Shown: positions 1 through 10,706 of the stretch, one piece after another
How positions within the stretch are numbered: the first letter of the stretch is position 1
Layout: every line of letters begins with the position of its first letter
Assembly (NCBI GenBank): GCA_022570795.1
Contig: JAKUDP010000011.1
Span: forward strand, 124,001-188,000
Direction of reading: 5' to 3'
Source of the DNA: Sphaerulina vaccinii
Taxonomy: Eukaryota > Ascomycota > Dothideomycetes > Mycosphaerellales > Mycosphaerellaceae
Length of the DNA: 64,000 nucleotides
The notes under the pieces: generated by a model
Seen by the model: only the letters and a program-made list of their open reading frames with translations
Databases searched by the model: none
Told to the model about the DNA's origin: nothing
Program-made: the position numbers and the translations under genes

Positions 1-2
1 AA

Positions 3-608
3 GTCGATCCGAGCAGGCAGAGTATGAGTGGTACGGAGAGAGGATATGCCAGTGCTGAGAGAGCATCTGTATACTCGAGCTCTGGTCTTGCACGAGAAAT
101 ACCCCCGTCATCAGCAGGAGGAGGTGTGGTGTCTGCATTGCAATCCGAACGAAACAGCACATATTACCAACGTCCCGGCGACGCTAAATCCCTCCGCTCA
201 ATCACCAACATTCGCCAAGACAAGGATATCGATTCTCGCTCCATCACCAATACAGAAGCCGATAAGCCTTCACAATACGACGCTCGCAGTCTCCACACTG
301 GAGGAAATGGGAAAGAAGACGTCGCGTCTCTCCGCAGCGTCGACGCCGTGAAATCTCTCGCGGAGAGTAGGATGGACGATGCGAGGAGTGGCGGCGTATA
401 TGGTGGTGGAAACGAACATGCGAGGAATGGTAGCATCACTGGCGTGTATGCTCCCTCTCTACTGCGGCAGACGAGTGCGGCTGGGACGCTGGATTTGCAG
501 TCGAGACGAAGCAGCAACTTTGATCAACATGAGAGTAATGTGAAGGAGGGTGAGACTAAGGAGGAGGATCAGGGGAAGCAACAGGAGATTCCGGGTGGGG
601 TGTTTTGA
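3..608 (+). CDS. C-terminal end of a Ser/Arg-rich hypothetical protein (partial)
   Basis: The reading frame is open at the left edge and ends in TGA at 606-608. A Met codon lies at 24, but the same frame continues upstream of it to the window start, so this is probably the tail of a longer gene. The visible ~200 residues are low complexity, rich in Ser, Arg, Asp and Gly, with repeated short elements such as SLRS, SRSIT and ARSLH, and end in an acidic Glu/Lys/Gln run. There is no membrane segment or catalytic motif. This looks like a disordered cytoplasmic tail. Function unknown. It converges on the wax-synthase-like gene, with 226 bp between the stops. Confidence 0.55.
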   Translation, partial: VDPSRQSMSGTERGYASAERASVYSSSGLAREIPPSSAGGGVVSALQSERNSTYYQRPGDAKSLRSITNIRQDKDIDSRSITNTEADKPSQYDARSLHTGGNGKEDVASLRSVDAVKSLAESRMDDARSGGVYGGGNEHARNGSITGVYAPSLLRQTSAAGTLDLQSRRSSNFDQHESNVKEGETKEEDQGKQQEIPGGVF

Positions 609-834
609 TGTGATGGTCGAGGGGCCCAAGAGATGAGCGTTTTCTGTGAAGGAGACATCTGAGCTGGGGAAGAGACTGAGGAAGCGGAACGAGCTTGAGT
701 GCAAAGGGGATGGAGAGGTGTAAGATATGTCTGCAGCCGGGGTTCTGGTATGATTGAGATGGGACAGATAAGTAGCACGATACCCCAAACTGCATGCAAG
801 TCGTTTCGCACCCATCTTCTCGGAACAAGTGAGA

Positions 835-2229
835 TTATCGCATCTTCAACGAGTAGTAGTCGCCCCTCAACACACTCTTCACTTTCTCCCCAAGAAAATA
901 AGGCGGCCATATCCTCCACCACCCGAGCTCCTCAAATGGCACAATCAGAAACCTGAACCCAAAACTCATGAAAAGCAACACCCAAACCACTCTCAAACCC
1001 CTCGCCACGACCCTCCCACACCCCAACGCTGCAAGCACCTTCTCAACAACCAAATCCTCCATCAAGATCCCAAAAGGCTGCACGAAAAAGAATCCTGCAA
1101 TTCTCAATCTCAACTCCCACGCACTATACTTCGACTTCGGCTCCGGCGGTACCATACCCATATGCGTAATCCCACTTAACAAGAAGGCACTTGAACAAAT
1201 CATCGCATACCTCGCTATACCACCTCTTTTCAAACCGATCTTGGTAGCTAAAGCCCTGCCCGGTTCCGAAACAGCATGTCTCATCTGTTGATGCCACCAT
1301 TTACCCCAGAGACCTCGTAATCCATTGTCTAGAACGGAGGAAAACGGACCGAAATGGGGACGTGGCCAGAGGTGAGGAGACCATTTGTGCGCTGAGCCAT
1401 TGAAGGGGTTGAGGAGGAATGACACCGTGACAGGGATGAGATATGCTGGAAGAAACATGATGGTCAGGAGGGAGTAAGTGTACATCCCTAGCGCCAAGGG
1501 TTGGAGAAACCAGGTGGGAGTCCAGTGATGGAGAAATCGAGCCAGGAGATTCCAGGGTGATGTTTCTTCGGGTAGGTGGTGGTGTTGTTCCAAATGGTGA
1601 AGTTGTAAAGATAGTGGCATCCAGATTAACACAGCAGGTAGCAATACGAGCAGGGTCTCCTTCACGAATTTGTTTCGTGTCTGCACGATATAAGGTCCCG
1701 GAACCACCTTCTTTGCTCCATCATCATCATCAGTTCGCCAGCAAGTCAAAGGTCTTTCTGACAACAACGTAAACGTCCATTCTATCCTCTCCACACGTCC
1801 AGCAGGATACCTCCACATCTCACCACTTTCCACTTTCCTCGCAAACTTCCTCCTCGGATCCTTCAAAACCAGAAAGTACAACGACCACCATAACGTATCC
1901 ACGCTAATCACATCCGGACCACGCATTGCGATCCAGGCAAGGATTGTAGAAGCGAAGATGATCGGAAAGACCAATGTTCTTGAAGCATGATGAGAGAGTA
2001 CTTCTGGCGGTGTGAGTAAACTGATCGGGAGCAGGATATGAGGTATGAAGTATGTGAAGCTTCGAGGACCGGGGACGATGGTGTTGACTAGAGTGAGATA
2101 GTCGTCGTCCCGTGAAGTTGAGAAGGAGATGGCTGTGAGCGACCACATGTGGATCGACTTGGCTGCGGTTCGATGAGTGTGTTGGAAGTGATCGAACAAC
2201 TGCGAAGAGGTCAGCACAGATGGTTGCAT
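835..2229 (-). CDS. Wax synthase-domain, MBOAT-like acyltransferase
   Basis: A single-exon ORF of 464 residues with about eight hydrophobic segments, as in fungal integral-membrane acyl/acetyltransferases of the wax synthase type. Family signs are the block GLWGKWWHQQMRH near residue 312 and a later membrane segment with SGITHMG, whose His is the expected catalytic residue. An N-terminal half with several membrane helices and a middle loop carrying a DDDD stretch precede it. Family members esterify a hydroxyl group with an acyl-CoA in the ER membrane, sometimes acetylating secondary metabolites; the substrate cannot be read from the sequence. The frame is intact. The next gene upstream is a broken F-box gene on the same strand. 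Confidence 0.8.
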   Translation of the reverse strand: MQPSVLTSSQLFDHFQHTHRTAAKSIHMWSLTAISFSTSRDDDYLTLVNTIVPGPRSFTYFIPHILLPISLLTPPEVLSHHASRTLVFPIIFASTILAWIAMRGPDVISVDTLWWSLYFLVLKDPRRKFARKVESGEMWRYPAGRVERIEWTFTLLSERPLTCWRTDDDDGAKKVVPGPYIVQTRNKFVKETLLVLLPAVLIWMPLSLQLHHLEQHHHLPEETSPWNLLARFLHHWTPTWFLQPLALGMYTYSLLTIMFLPAYLIPVTVSFLLNPFNGSAHKWSPHLWPRPHFGPFSSVLDNGLRGLWGKWWHQQMRHAVSEPGRALATKIGLKRGGIARYAMICSSAFLLSGITHMGMVPPEPKSKYSAWELRLRIAGFFFVQPFGILMEDLVVEKVLAALGCGRVVARGLRVVWVLLFMSFGFRFLIVPFEELGWWRIWPPYFLGEKVKSVLRGDYYSLKMR

Positions 2230-2374
2230 GATGTCATCGCTAAAGGCAATAAGTCAATGGTGGTTTTAATTGCGATGATTGGAAACTGTCCAGCGAGATG
2301 TCGCACAGATACGTGGGCCATATCCGGCTTGATTCTCTTGAGATGTTGCTTCGCCCACGACTCGAGACGTCGTC

Positions 2375-3741
2375 CTAGCTTCTCGCCAAAATGTTTCTCC
2401 AACCATCATTCTCTGGCGAAAAGCTATCATGGCCATTGAAGCTGGAGTTGACCCGATAGTCGAGATGCGGCTTCGAAATAAAGTCGACGGGTATGCCTAG
2501 GTTTTGCTGTGCGGCAAAAATAGCCCGTCTAGTCTCCTGAAGTAGTGCACTAGCAGCTTGGGGAGGCTTTGCCAGTTCCAGGATCTGAAAGCCTTCAAAG
2601 GTGGCCTCTTTCAGTCGTGGATAGTGCCCCTCGCCCAGGGTCAGAGCTATGGCGTGCAAGAGGTATGCTGCCATACAAATAGTCCAGGCGAGGATCATGG
2701 GGCGGTGGCGACGACCGGTGCCGCAAACGCTACGCCACTCAGTATCATACAGCATCCAGCTTACTGGAAGGATCACTTTGAGAGTTCTCAAGGTGCTCCG
2801 CGATTTTTCGATGATATTTGCTGTCTCTCGAAACATGGTATGGTAGTTCCGCACGTCCATGTACATGTTGCACTGTGGCATTGTTATTTCCAGGTACGCA
2901 AGTTCGTTCAATGGCCGTTCAGACAGTAGTCGCAGAGCATACCACATCGGACCCGGGAACACCAGAGCATTGCCACTTCGCTGTCGCTGGTATAGTTGCT
3001 CATCGATGATCATTGAATCATCTGTGCCTCGATACTCCGAAGGAGTCTCATTCACAACGTCCAGATAGATAGGTGAGCCATCTGACATAGCGCCTTCGTC
3101 CTGGAGACGGTCCAGACACAAGCTACGAAGCGTCGTACTGTCCAGAGACGTCATGATAGCTTCGGCCAGCCACGGTGCATCCAGCCCAGGAGTCTCAGAT
3201 GTTCTACCGCGGGAAACAGCCTGGAAGGGGGTTGCCGGACAATGGGTTGCTGACAGGAGAAGTGCAGTGAAGCAAGGTCCAATCGAGTGACATTGCGTAG
3301 TCTCTCAAACACTGCCCAGGTTTCATTCTCGATAGAGTCTGGTTCCTCGGCTTCAATGCTTTCCCATATCAAAGTCCAGGTGAAAGACTGTACATATCCA
3401 GCAAGCTCTGGACGAGCAAGCATGAGCCGCAGGAAAGTATGCTGTCTAGGGACCATACCATCGGGACGATATCTTCCGCCGTAGTCTGCATAAACTTCGG
3501 GTTCGATGCCGCCTTCCTCCTCAGGCAGTCTCCCATTACTGTGGGAGCTGATGTCCACGTTTCCGAGAAGGAACGGAGGTGAAATCACTCAAAACTTGTG
3601 GCAGACAAGACCGATTGCCGAGAGCGTCTTGTAGTCGCCGACTAGTTGATCCAGCACCAGTAGAAAGACATCGGATGGGAGCTTGACTCCTATGGCCGTG
3701 AATAGGGTATTCGTACTGCTCTCTCCGGTGTTGGATAGCAT
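2375..3741 (-). pseudogene. Broken F-box protein gene with LRR-like C-terminal region
   Basis: From ATG at 3741 the frame gives an F-box-like start (KLPSDVFLLVLDQL then SAIGLVCHKF). It then meets TGA at 3589-3591 and continues in the same frame as ISPPFLLGNVDIS, so the stop most likely replaced an Arg codon (CGA to TGA). Near 3169-3172 a second lesion, the apparent loss of one base, moves the frame: HLRLLGWMHRG ends one frame and LAEAIMTSLDSTTLRSL follows in the next. The rest runs to a stop at 2375. Intact members would be substrate adaptors of SCF ubiquitin ligases, with the C-terminal region choosing the target. About 455 codons in total. A sequencing error could explain the indel but not easily the stop as well. 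Confidence 0.7.
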
Positions 3742-6225
3742 CTTCACGCAACTCAAGGGTGAACGATCGAGGACTGTTTGGTACTGGGATACTGCTTGAA
3801 TTGTGAAGTCGATGGATCGAGTTGAGTTGAGCTGAAGTGTAAGTCAGGCGCTTATTTGAGGCACAGTGCCAAGTCTACTGTGCCATACGCCCAATGAAGT
3901 TGGCTGCTTGTAAGCCCCCAAGATTCATCATCAGTGTAAAAACTTGAGCATACGAACAGCTGCGTCTGCATGTAGCCCATGGCCTGCCATGTGTGATCAT
4001 TCTTACTGATGTAGCACGCTCTGTGTCAACGTCGCCACCGACCCTGTGAGCAAGGCCATGACGATGGCTACCATGTGAGAGGTTCCTGACGCTCGATCAT
4101 GGTCAGATGTAGTCTTGTTGAAGGAAAAGATCGTGTCATCTCGAGATGAGGTCGCAGAACGGAAGATGGTTGGTGCGATCGTTGACATTACAATTTGATG
4201 GACTTTCAACAAGCTTTATTGAGGATTTGACGGATGACAAAGCAGCCGAGAATCTGAACTTCCACCTCACTTCCTCCTGGCTTCAGCAACGTGCTCCCTC
4301 CTCAGACTACATCGCGTTGTACTTGAGCCTTCTGTGCCATCTCTTTGAGCCGCATACTACTGTACTGCTTCTGTATATTCCACGTACATCTTGTCCGTAT
4401 ATATCCTCGCCCACGTCCTCGAATCGTCCAACAATCACCAGTCGTTGCAAGAACGTATAGTAAAGAGATGCAACATGAAAGAGCATGCGCAAGATCCCGC
4501 GCAGCAGTGGAGTACCGGTTGCTATGGGGAGCGTGGGTCGCGCCTTCTCGAAGCGTGGCGCTGCACGTCTTGCGTGGACGCAGGCAGAGTAGTGCTTGGA
4601 CGATTGCCTCTCGGGACGCAGTCGATAGCTTCTCCTGGCACTGGAACATTCCAGTGGCAACCCGCCTGCAGTCGTAGTTAAGAGTGTTCCTCCCTGATCG
4701 CTGCGATGTGCCTCACCTCCGCGCAGACAGAGCTGGGTCTCCGATCAGCTTCTCACTGGGCACCGGTACTCGAATGGTCCACCTGACTCCGGTTTATCCG
4801 TAGCCTCACCGCTGCTACGGGAAGCATCAGCTCAATGGTGAAGGAAGAATACGAGAAGAGGTGGCATGATGTGTGATGTTGTTCACAATTCGAAACTTGC
4901 TGGTCTGGAGACCGAGGAAAGCTTTGTGGAAGTCAGACGATGCTTTTCTTCAGGGGAATCCTGTGCCTGAGAATCTACAGTCCAGAATATGAAGCTACAT
5001 GTTTCGAGATTGCACCTCATTCTCATTGGTCAACGACCAGAGTCCACGATGGTGCAAATTTTCAACAAGTTTGTCCGGTTCTTGAGTGACAAGTTGTGGA
5101 GATTCTGCGAGGCCTAACGAATCGAAAGGGTTAATCAATCCCTAAGAGTACCCCGCTGAAGACCCGATCATGGCTACTCTTTTGCCATTTTGACGTGGCT
5201 TTTGCTGGACTTGCCTCACAGAGCAAGTGAAATTCGAGTCCTATCAAAAGTCTCTTTTTGCACTTTTCAGCGTTTTGCGCGGATTGCCACGGACCAGGGA
5301 CGCGCAACACCTCCTGACCTCTCAATCAGACTCGCGAAGTGTCACTTGCGTGTCGCTTGATGGCGACACACGCGCATTAGGCGATGAGTCATGTGGGCAC
5401 GGTGCCAGCAGATATGCAAACGGCGTTTGTGCGCGAGAGTGCCTCGTCCTGAGACATGAGCTTCTGTCTTGTCACTGCGCAGGAGCTTGTGGCAACGGCA
5501 AGTTGATGACGACTCGAGAGAAGTCCGTCCTGGCGAAAAGCTGCTGGTATTGCTCTCGACAGAAGTGGTGGAAAGGATGTCTTCTCCAGCGCCTGGCAAT
5601 GTGCCAGCGGACTGATGAAAAAGGGTTCGCAGGTGAGTTTCTGGTATACACCATAGCTCACCCGCTGAGGCGGCGAGTGTTGAAACTGTCCGCTGCTCAA
5701 ACTGACGCATTTTAGTGATCTCGGAGAAGTCTTTCTTTTGGACATACCTTGCCTGCACCTCGAGACCATTCGACTTGTGCATCACCTCTTTCTCAGTCGA
5801 CAGTTCCATGGACCACTGTTTAGGAGTCGCAGCAGAAATCATCAGACAGGTAGGCCGCAATGGTCTGCCGCACCTAACTGCGAGAGGGATCTGCCACGCC
5901 GGGCACGCGAGATCGCTCTCCACTACCAACCCCGCCATCCCGAGCCAGAAGTCGCTAACCCGAGGGCTGCACGAGGCTTCTGACACGACTTCCTGTCGAC
6001 TGCTCACCTGGCCCGTACACGACCAACCTGTTGTCGACGTTGTTGATGTTGAGGAAGAGGAAGAAGAAGGGAGAGCTTCGAGGAGGGGCAAGTGAGTTTT
6101 CAATTGTTTGTGGCTGCGGCCTAGTCCGTAAGCGCCAACGCCTTGGCCTTAGAATTGGTGCTCCAAACGCAACTCGCTCAAGCTGAAGCTCACTCCTGCA
6201 ACCTCACGCGCACCGAGCTTCCAAG
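3742..6225. other. Gene-poor stretch, no gene recognised
   Basis: About 2.5 kb between two broken genes. The longest frames are 253 codons on the minus strand (5342-6103) and 162 codons on the plus strand (5227-5715). They overlap on opposite strands, contain no recognisable domain, no convincing splice signals and no codon bias like the neighbours. I see no repeat, tRNA or transposon signature here. Confidence 0.5.
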
Positions 6226-6837
6226 ATGGGAAAGTCAGAGCAAGCCCAGCTGCGCAAGCAGCGCAGAGAGGAGAAGGATCGTCGTGCGAAAGACTTTGCA
6301 GAAGAGAAGAAGGCCATCAGTGAGAGTAAGTGAAGTCCGCCGTTCTTTATCTCCGACGACATCTCTCGAGCTCTTGAGAAAAGTACTTCTAGTGGTTCTT
6401 CTTCTCCTTTAGCATCATCTCTGCGCGACTCGAGCCGTCCATGCTGACCAAGTCGTCCTTGCAGCACTACCACCTCAGCGCCAGCTCGATAGAGAGACCT
6501 ACGAAGAAGTCGAGTCTCCTACTTCGAAGCAATGCTGAATCACGCCAGCGAATTGATGAGACAGATTAAGCAAAGATCGCATCGACGCAACATCGCCAAA
6601 TAGGCAGAGCCGTCAATCGCAAGCCTGGAAGAGTTTAGTGACGTGCTACGAGACTACCAGCTGGAGAAGGAGGAAGACGAGACTTACCGCCAGTACCACG
6701 AGGAGGCCCTGGCACGCAACAATGGAGACGAAGAGGAGACAACAACCGAAGAAGAGTATACCAGCGAACACTACAAGCGCTTTCGCGCAGAGAGGCAGGC
6801 ACGGCTAAAAAAGGGCCTACCAGAGCCATGGTGGTGA
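6226..6837 (+). pseudogene. Disabled gene for a small charged, helical protein
   Basis: Exon 1 (6226-6325) encodes a Lys/Glu/Arg-rich start (MGKSEQAQLRKQRREEKDRR...). A good intron follows: GTAAGT donor at 6326, branch-like GCTGAC, CAG acceptor at 6462-6464. Exon 2 continues in phase but hits TGA at 6536-6538. One frame over, from about 6505, the sequence reads VSYFEAMLNHASELMRQIK, meets TAG at 6601-6603, and continues in that same frame with SLEEFSDVLRDYQLEKEED to a stop at 6837. The simplest reading is one protein of about 165 residues, mostly coiled-coil-like, broken by one indel and one CAG-to-TAG change. Function unknown; it is not a family I recognise. Confidence 0.45.
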
Positions 6838-8141
6838 GGGGTGGAAGTGACTCAAAGGAATGCTGCACGATGTCGGCAAGCTCCAGCCGACGACCAAGCT
6901 ACCAGAGTTACAATCGCCGCGCGCCGGCCTGCCGATCACCAATTCGGAGGCACCACTGCAGAGGTGATCCCACTCCCCACTCCCCTCCTAGAGCTATTAT
7001 GGCTCCTAAACAATGGGCACTCTACTACGGAGCATCTTCTCACCTTATCAAACGCCAGGACCTATCATCTTAAGACATATGCAACAGCTTCACTCCCGTC
7101 CTCTCCCACAGATACGCGAGTACAGGTCATTGCCAAGAAGGTGCCAGGCTGATCACACCAAAGCAGAGAGAGCTGCTGCCCTCGTGTCTCTACGAGCTGC
7201 ATTCCGCCAGGCTCACGACCTCGAGGACGTGATCCCCTACTCCAGAGGTCGAGTGGGTGGAGAAGCTGAAATTACTTCATGGCCGAGCTTGTGACCGTTC
7301 TGCACCACAGGATCGGAAGCCACTGCGGAGTAAGGTCAGCTGGAGAAAATTCTTGGGACGGGCGTGGTCTCACCGTGCAAGCACGTCAGAATGGAAGGTC
7401 TGCATGTCATCGAACTTGTGAAGCGCACTCTTGCTGCAATTGCAGTAGCATTCACGTAAGCAAATTGTTTCTCTGAGCTGTGGTCATACTGATTATGATC
7501 TTAGTTCATCTACCACGACTTGGCTAAAACTGAATGCTGGATGCATGGCTTTGAGCAGCCGGGTGCATCTGTCTACCTTGGAGGGTATTTCGGAGGCTGC
7601 CTTTGCAAGGACATCGATAGCAAATATATCCATCGCACCCCAATCGAGCATGTATCGAAGCTGACTCTCTCCGCGATGACACAGATTCGAGATTCCCCAT
7701 AACGTGAGCAGATAGCTATAACGGAGAGGAAGGAGAGGGAAATGTTGACGCTGAATGAAGGTAGACACCATGCCAACGAGAACGACGACAGGTCGCGTTC
7801 GGGACAGCAGTGTCGGAGCAGCGGTACTATCCAATGGACAACACTCTTCTCTCTGATCACGATACCAGTGACGTTAGAAAGCTCGCTGATAGATGGCCCG
7901 CAGCCGACATGAACGATTGGCGGACATACATGGCCCGCGACCGACATGGATTAACTGCGGACATCCTTGAGCACGTCATCGGCGTAGCATCGGGATATGT
8001 ACAGCATTGCCAACAAGGTAGGTGGGCTGATTGGAGGGGCAGTTGGGATCACTGTCACCATTCAAGTTCATATCTCGTTCTCGACTTGAACACTTTTGTT
8101 GGAACACCCTTCGGTTCACGAACGATAGTCCCATATCCACC
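6838..8141. other. Intergenic stretch, no gene recognised
   Basis: 1.3 kb with only short overlapping frames. The longest are 128 codons (7810-8196, plus) and 124 codons (7573-7947, minus), neither with a recognisable motif. The last 100-200 bp should hold the promoter and leader of the aldo-keto reductase. Confidence 0.4.
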
Positions 8142-9180
8142 ATGCCTCTACCAACACACTTCACCCTCAACACTGGAGCCAAGATCCCAGCTGTAGGCTT
8201 CGGAACATGGCAAGCAGCTCCTCATGAAGTTGAGCGAGCTGTCGAAGAAGCTTTGAAACAAGGCTACCGCCATATCGATGGTGCTGCTATCTACCAGAAT
8301 GAGAATGAAGTGGGAGCTGGCATTCGCAAGTCTGGTGTGCCTCGAGAAGAGATCTTCTTGACTGGGAAGTTGTGGAACAGCAGGCATCGGCCAGAGGATA
8401 TTGAGGCTGCTTTGGATAAGTCGTTGAAGGACTATGGGACAGATTACCTAGATCTGTACCTGATGCATTGGCCAGTGTGAGTATAGCTCAGCAGAAGACG
8501 GGTGTGCATGATTGCTGATAAGTAGCAGTGCCTTCAAGTCAGGCGACAAATTCTTCCCATTGGACAGCGAAGGTGTTTTCGCAATCGACGAAGAGTACCA
8601 AAAAGACGACAAGTTCGCCGAAACATACAACGCCATGGTGAAGCTAATCTCAACTGGCAAAGTAAAAGCAGTAGGAGTATCGAACTTCAACATCCGCCGT
8701 CTCGAACATCTCCTCGCCAGAACCGATACAGTCCCAGCAGTCAACCAGATCGAAGCACATCCCTACCTCCAACAACCTGAACTCTTCGATTACTGCACAT
8801 CGAAGGGCATCTTGATCGAAGCCTACTCCCCACTTGGAAACAACAATGACGGACTCCCCAAGACAGTCGATGACCCTAAGGTCCATGAGATTGCAAAGGC
8901 TGTGGATATGGATCCTGGAGCTGTACTAGCTGCTTGGGCTGTTCAAAGAGGACAAATTGTCCTACCAAAGTCTGTGACTCCTTCGAGAATTGCAGCGAAT
9001 TTGAAGATCAAGGAGCTGCCCAAAGAGCACTTCGAGGCTTTGAATGCGCTTGAGCGCGGAAAGAGATTCAACAACCCTAAGCTTTGGGGCGTGGATATCT
9101 TTGAGGAAGGTACAGGAGAGGACTTCAAGAAGATCGCTAAGGAGGCTGCGGAGAAGAACTTGACGACTTTCAAGAACTAG
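8142..9180 (+). CDS. Aldo-keto reductase, NADPH-dependent
   Basis: Two exons, 8142-8476 and 8529-9180, joined over a 52 bp intron (GTGAGT donor, TAGCAG acceptor), give 328 residues, the usual length for a single-domain (beta/alpha)8 aldo-keto reductase. The catalytic tetrad is visible: Asp46 and Tyr51 in HIDGAAIYQNE, Lys76 in FLTGKLWN, His109 in LMHWPV. The cofactor-binding end carries the usual LPKSVTPSRI motif. Closest relatives are fungal NADP-dependent glycerol dehydrogenases and Gcy1/Ara1-type aldehyde reductases, cytosolic enzymes reducing small aldehydes and ketones. The substrate cannot be told. The start is supported by the context ACCATGCC and by the N-terminal beta-hairpin sequence. 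Confidence 0.92.
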
Positions 9181-9333
9181 ACTGTGATTCAAAGATCAGC
9201 CGAGGCTTTGAGAAGATACATTATACCAGTATCTTGATCAGTCGTATTCAGATGCCGACGTTTCACACCTTGATACCTCCATTTGGGGGTGAGTTGGGGG
9301 CACACTCCTGCGGCCTACCTCTTGCACTTAGTA

Positions 9334-10351
9334 CTAATCGTCCCAAAACACCAAGCTCCTCAACTCAATACTCTGCCTCTGATCTCCAAAGTCCTCTTCA
9401 CAAGTAAAAGCAGTATGCGGCGTCCTTCTCGCAACGCCTTCCTTCTCACTCGAATCGAAGATCTTGATCAATAGTGCCTCTTCAGGCTCAAGTTTCGAGC
9501 AATAGTACCACTTATGCTGATCCACAGTCTCCGGGGGAGCTACAGACCATGTCTCGACATCATTTCGATTATATGCCGCTCGAGTGATAGGAGGAAGCTT
9601 CTCAGCATCATCTGGACGTCTAAACTTAGCAATGACTGGTCGTAATTCGGAGTCGTGAATTGAGCGTGCGTCGAGGAGAGTCAGGTTCTTGCGTGTAACT
9701 GGATAGATTGGACGCCAGATGTTGATTATGGCCCAGCGTTTCTTACTAAGTTCTGAGGCTTCGTTGGGGAGGTAGAAGTCTAGGCGGGTTCGAGCTCCGT
9801 CGTAGGAGTAGTCTTGCGGTCGTTCAGCTCGAGGAATAGATGAGTCATGTTCGCTGCTGCTACTTACCGACGTGTATATATCGGGCTGAAGTGGGAATGG
9901 GTGTCCTGTCCATATCGTCCTGAGCTTTCGTGGCTTCTTCAAGAGTATCCCAGTTCTGCTTTCGACAGACATGGCCCATCACATGTACACGAGATGCTCC
10001 AGTCCTGCAGGTTCACATTCAGCTCAAGCCTGGCACTCTTGTCGTGCAATGTACTCACATCCTCTTCATCAGCCCCACGCACTCCTGATAATACACCTCT
10101 CGAATCCTCTCATGACTGTTGGTATCTTCTAGCGTGAGTTCGCTGCTGGCCTTCACATACTCAAAGCTATGTGTATCCAGCTTGAACTCCTGCTCTTTTC
10201 CACGCATATCTGTGATGGGGACTTCGACATATTCGAATGGCCGACGCTTCTCGCCTACGGTTCCGAACCAGAATTCTTCATACCCGCCCTTCTCTGGCTC
10301 TAGGTAGTAGTTGAGAGTCGCGTTGACGATGTGTGGCTTGGTCGAAGACAT
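9334..10351 (-). CDS. CmcJ/AsaB-like hydroxylase/desaturase family protein
   Basis: Three exons (10059-10351, 9868-10004, 9334-9812) with introns of 54 and 55 bp give 302 residues. The phases only work with both introns removed; the second uses an AAG acceptor. Family features in order: VNATLNYYLEP at the start, VHVMGHVCRKQNW, HVDYSYDGARTRL, INIWRPIYPVTRKNLTLLD, then HKWYYCSKLEPEEALLIK and RRTPHTAFTCE near the C-terminus. These match the fungal CmcJ/AsaB-type proteins, often found in secondary-metabolite clusters and annotated as hydroxylases or desaturases. No such cluster is evident here. The reaction is not established from sequence. It converges on the aldo-keto reductase gene. Confidence 0.75.
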
Positions 10352-10706
10352 TCTACACAGGCCGATGAGTGAATCTATGTCAATGTCCTGTTATCGTAAC
10401 TGTGAGCGATCTTTTGGTCTTATGGTCAGCATCTTTCTCCTAGCACTGGGCATGACAGTGCGCTATAGCAGGTAAACCACAGCCTTTCATACTCTTCGAC
10501 ACGTGCTTGTCATCGTGTGCAGCCTGTGGGAGCGGTCTCAAGCTAGTTGTAGCGAAGTATAGCCATGTCCAGGGAGCCTGGTATGCGCAGGCGCAGCTGC
10601 AGCTATTCACCCCACTTTTGACAAACATCTTGAAGCCACGATGAAGCTAGCAAGAGCACAGATATGCAATTCGAGAAGCATGGACAATGTCTTCCGCGAG
10701 AAGGGC
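10352..10706. other. Intergenic, nothing recognised
   Basis: 355 bp between two minus-strand genes. It should hold the promoter of the CmcJ/AsaB-like gene and the 3' end of the MFS gene transcript. No ORF or repeat stands out. Confidence 0.4.

Noticed and set aside
5342..6103. 253-codon minus-strand frame
   Set aside because: No domain, no gene-like start context, Ser/Thr low-complexity start, and competing frames of similar quality on the other strand.
7493..7834. 113-codon minus-strand frame with a hydrophobic start
   Set aside because: Length is within chance for this composition and no family or exon partner was found.
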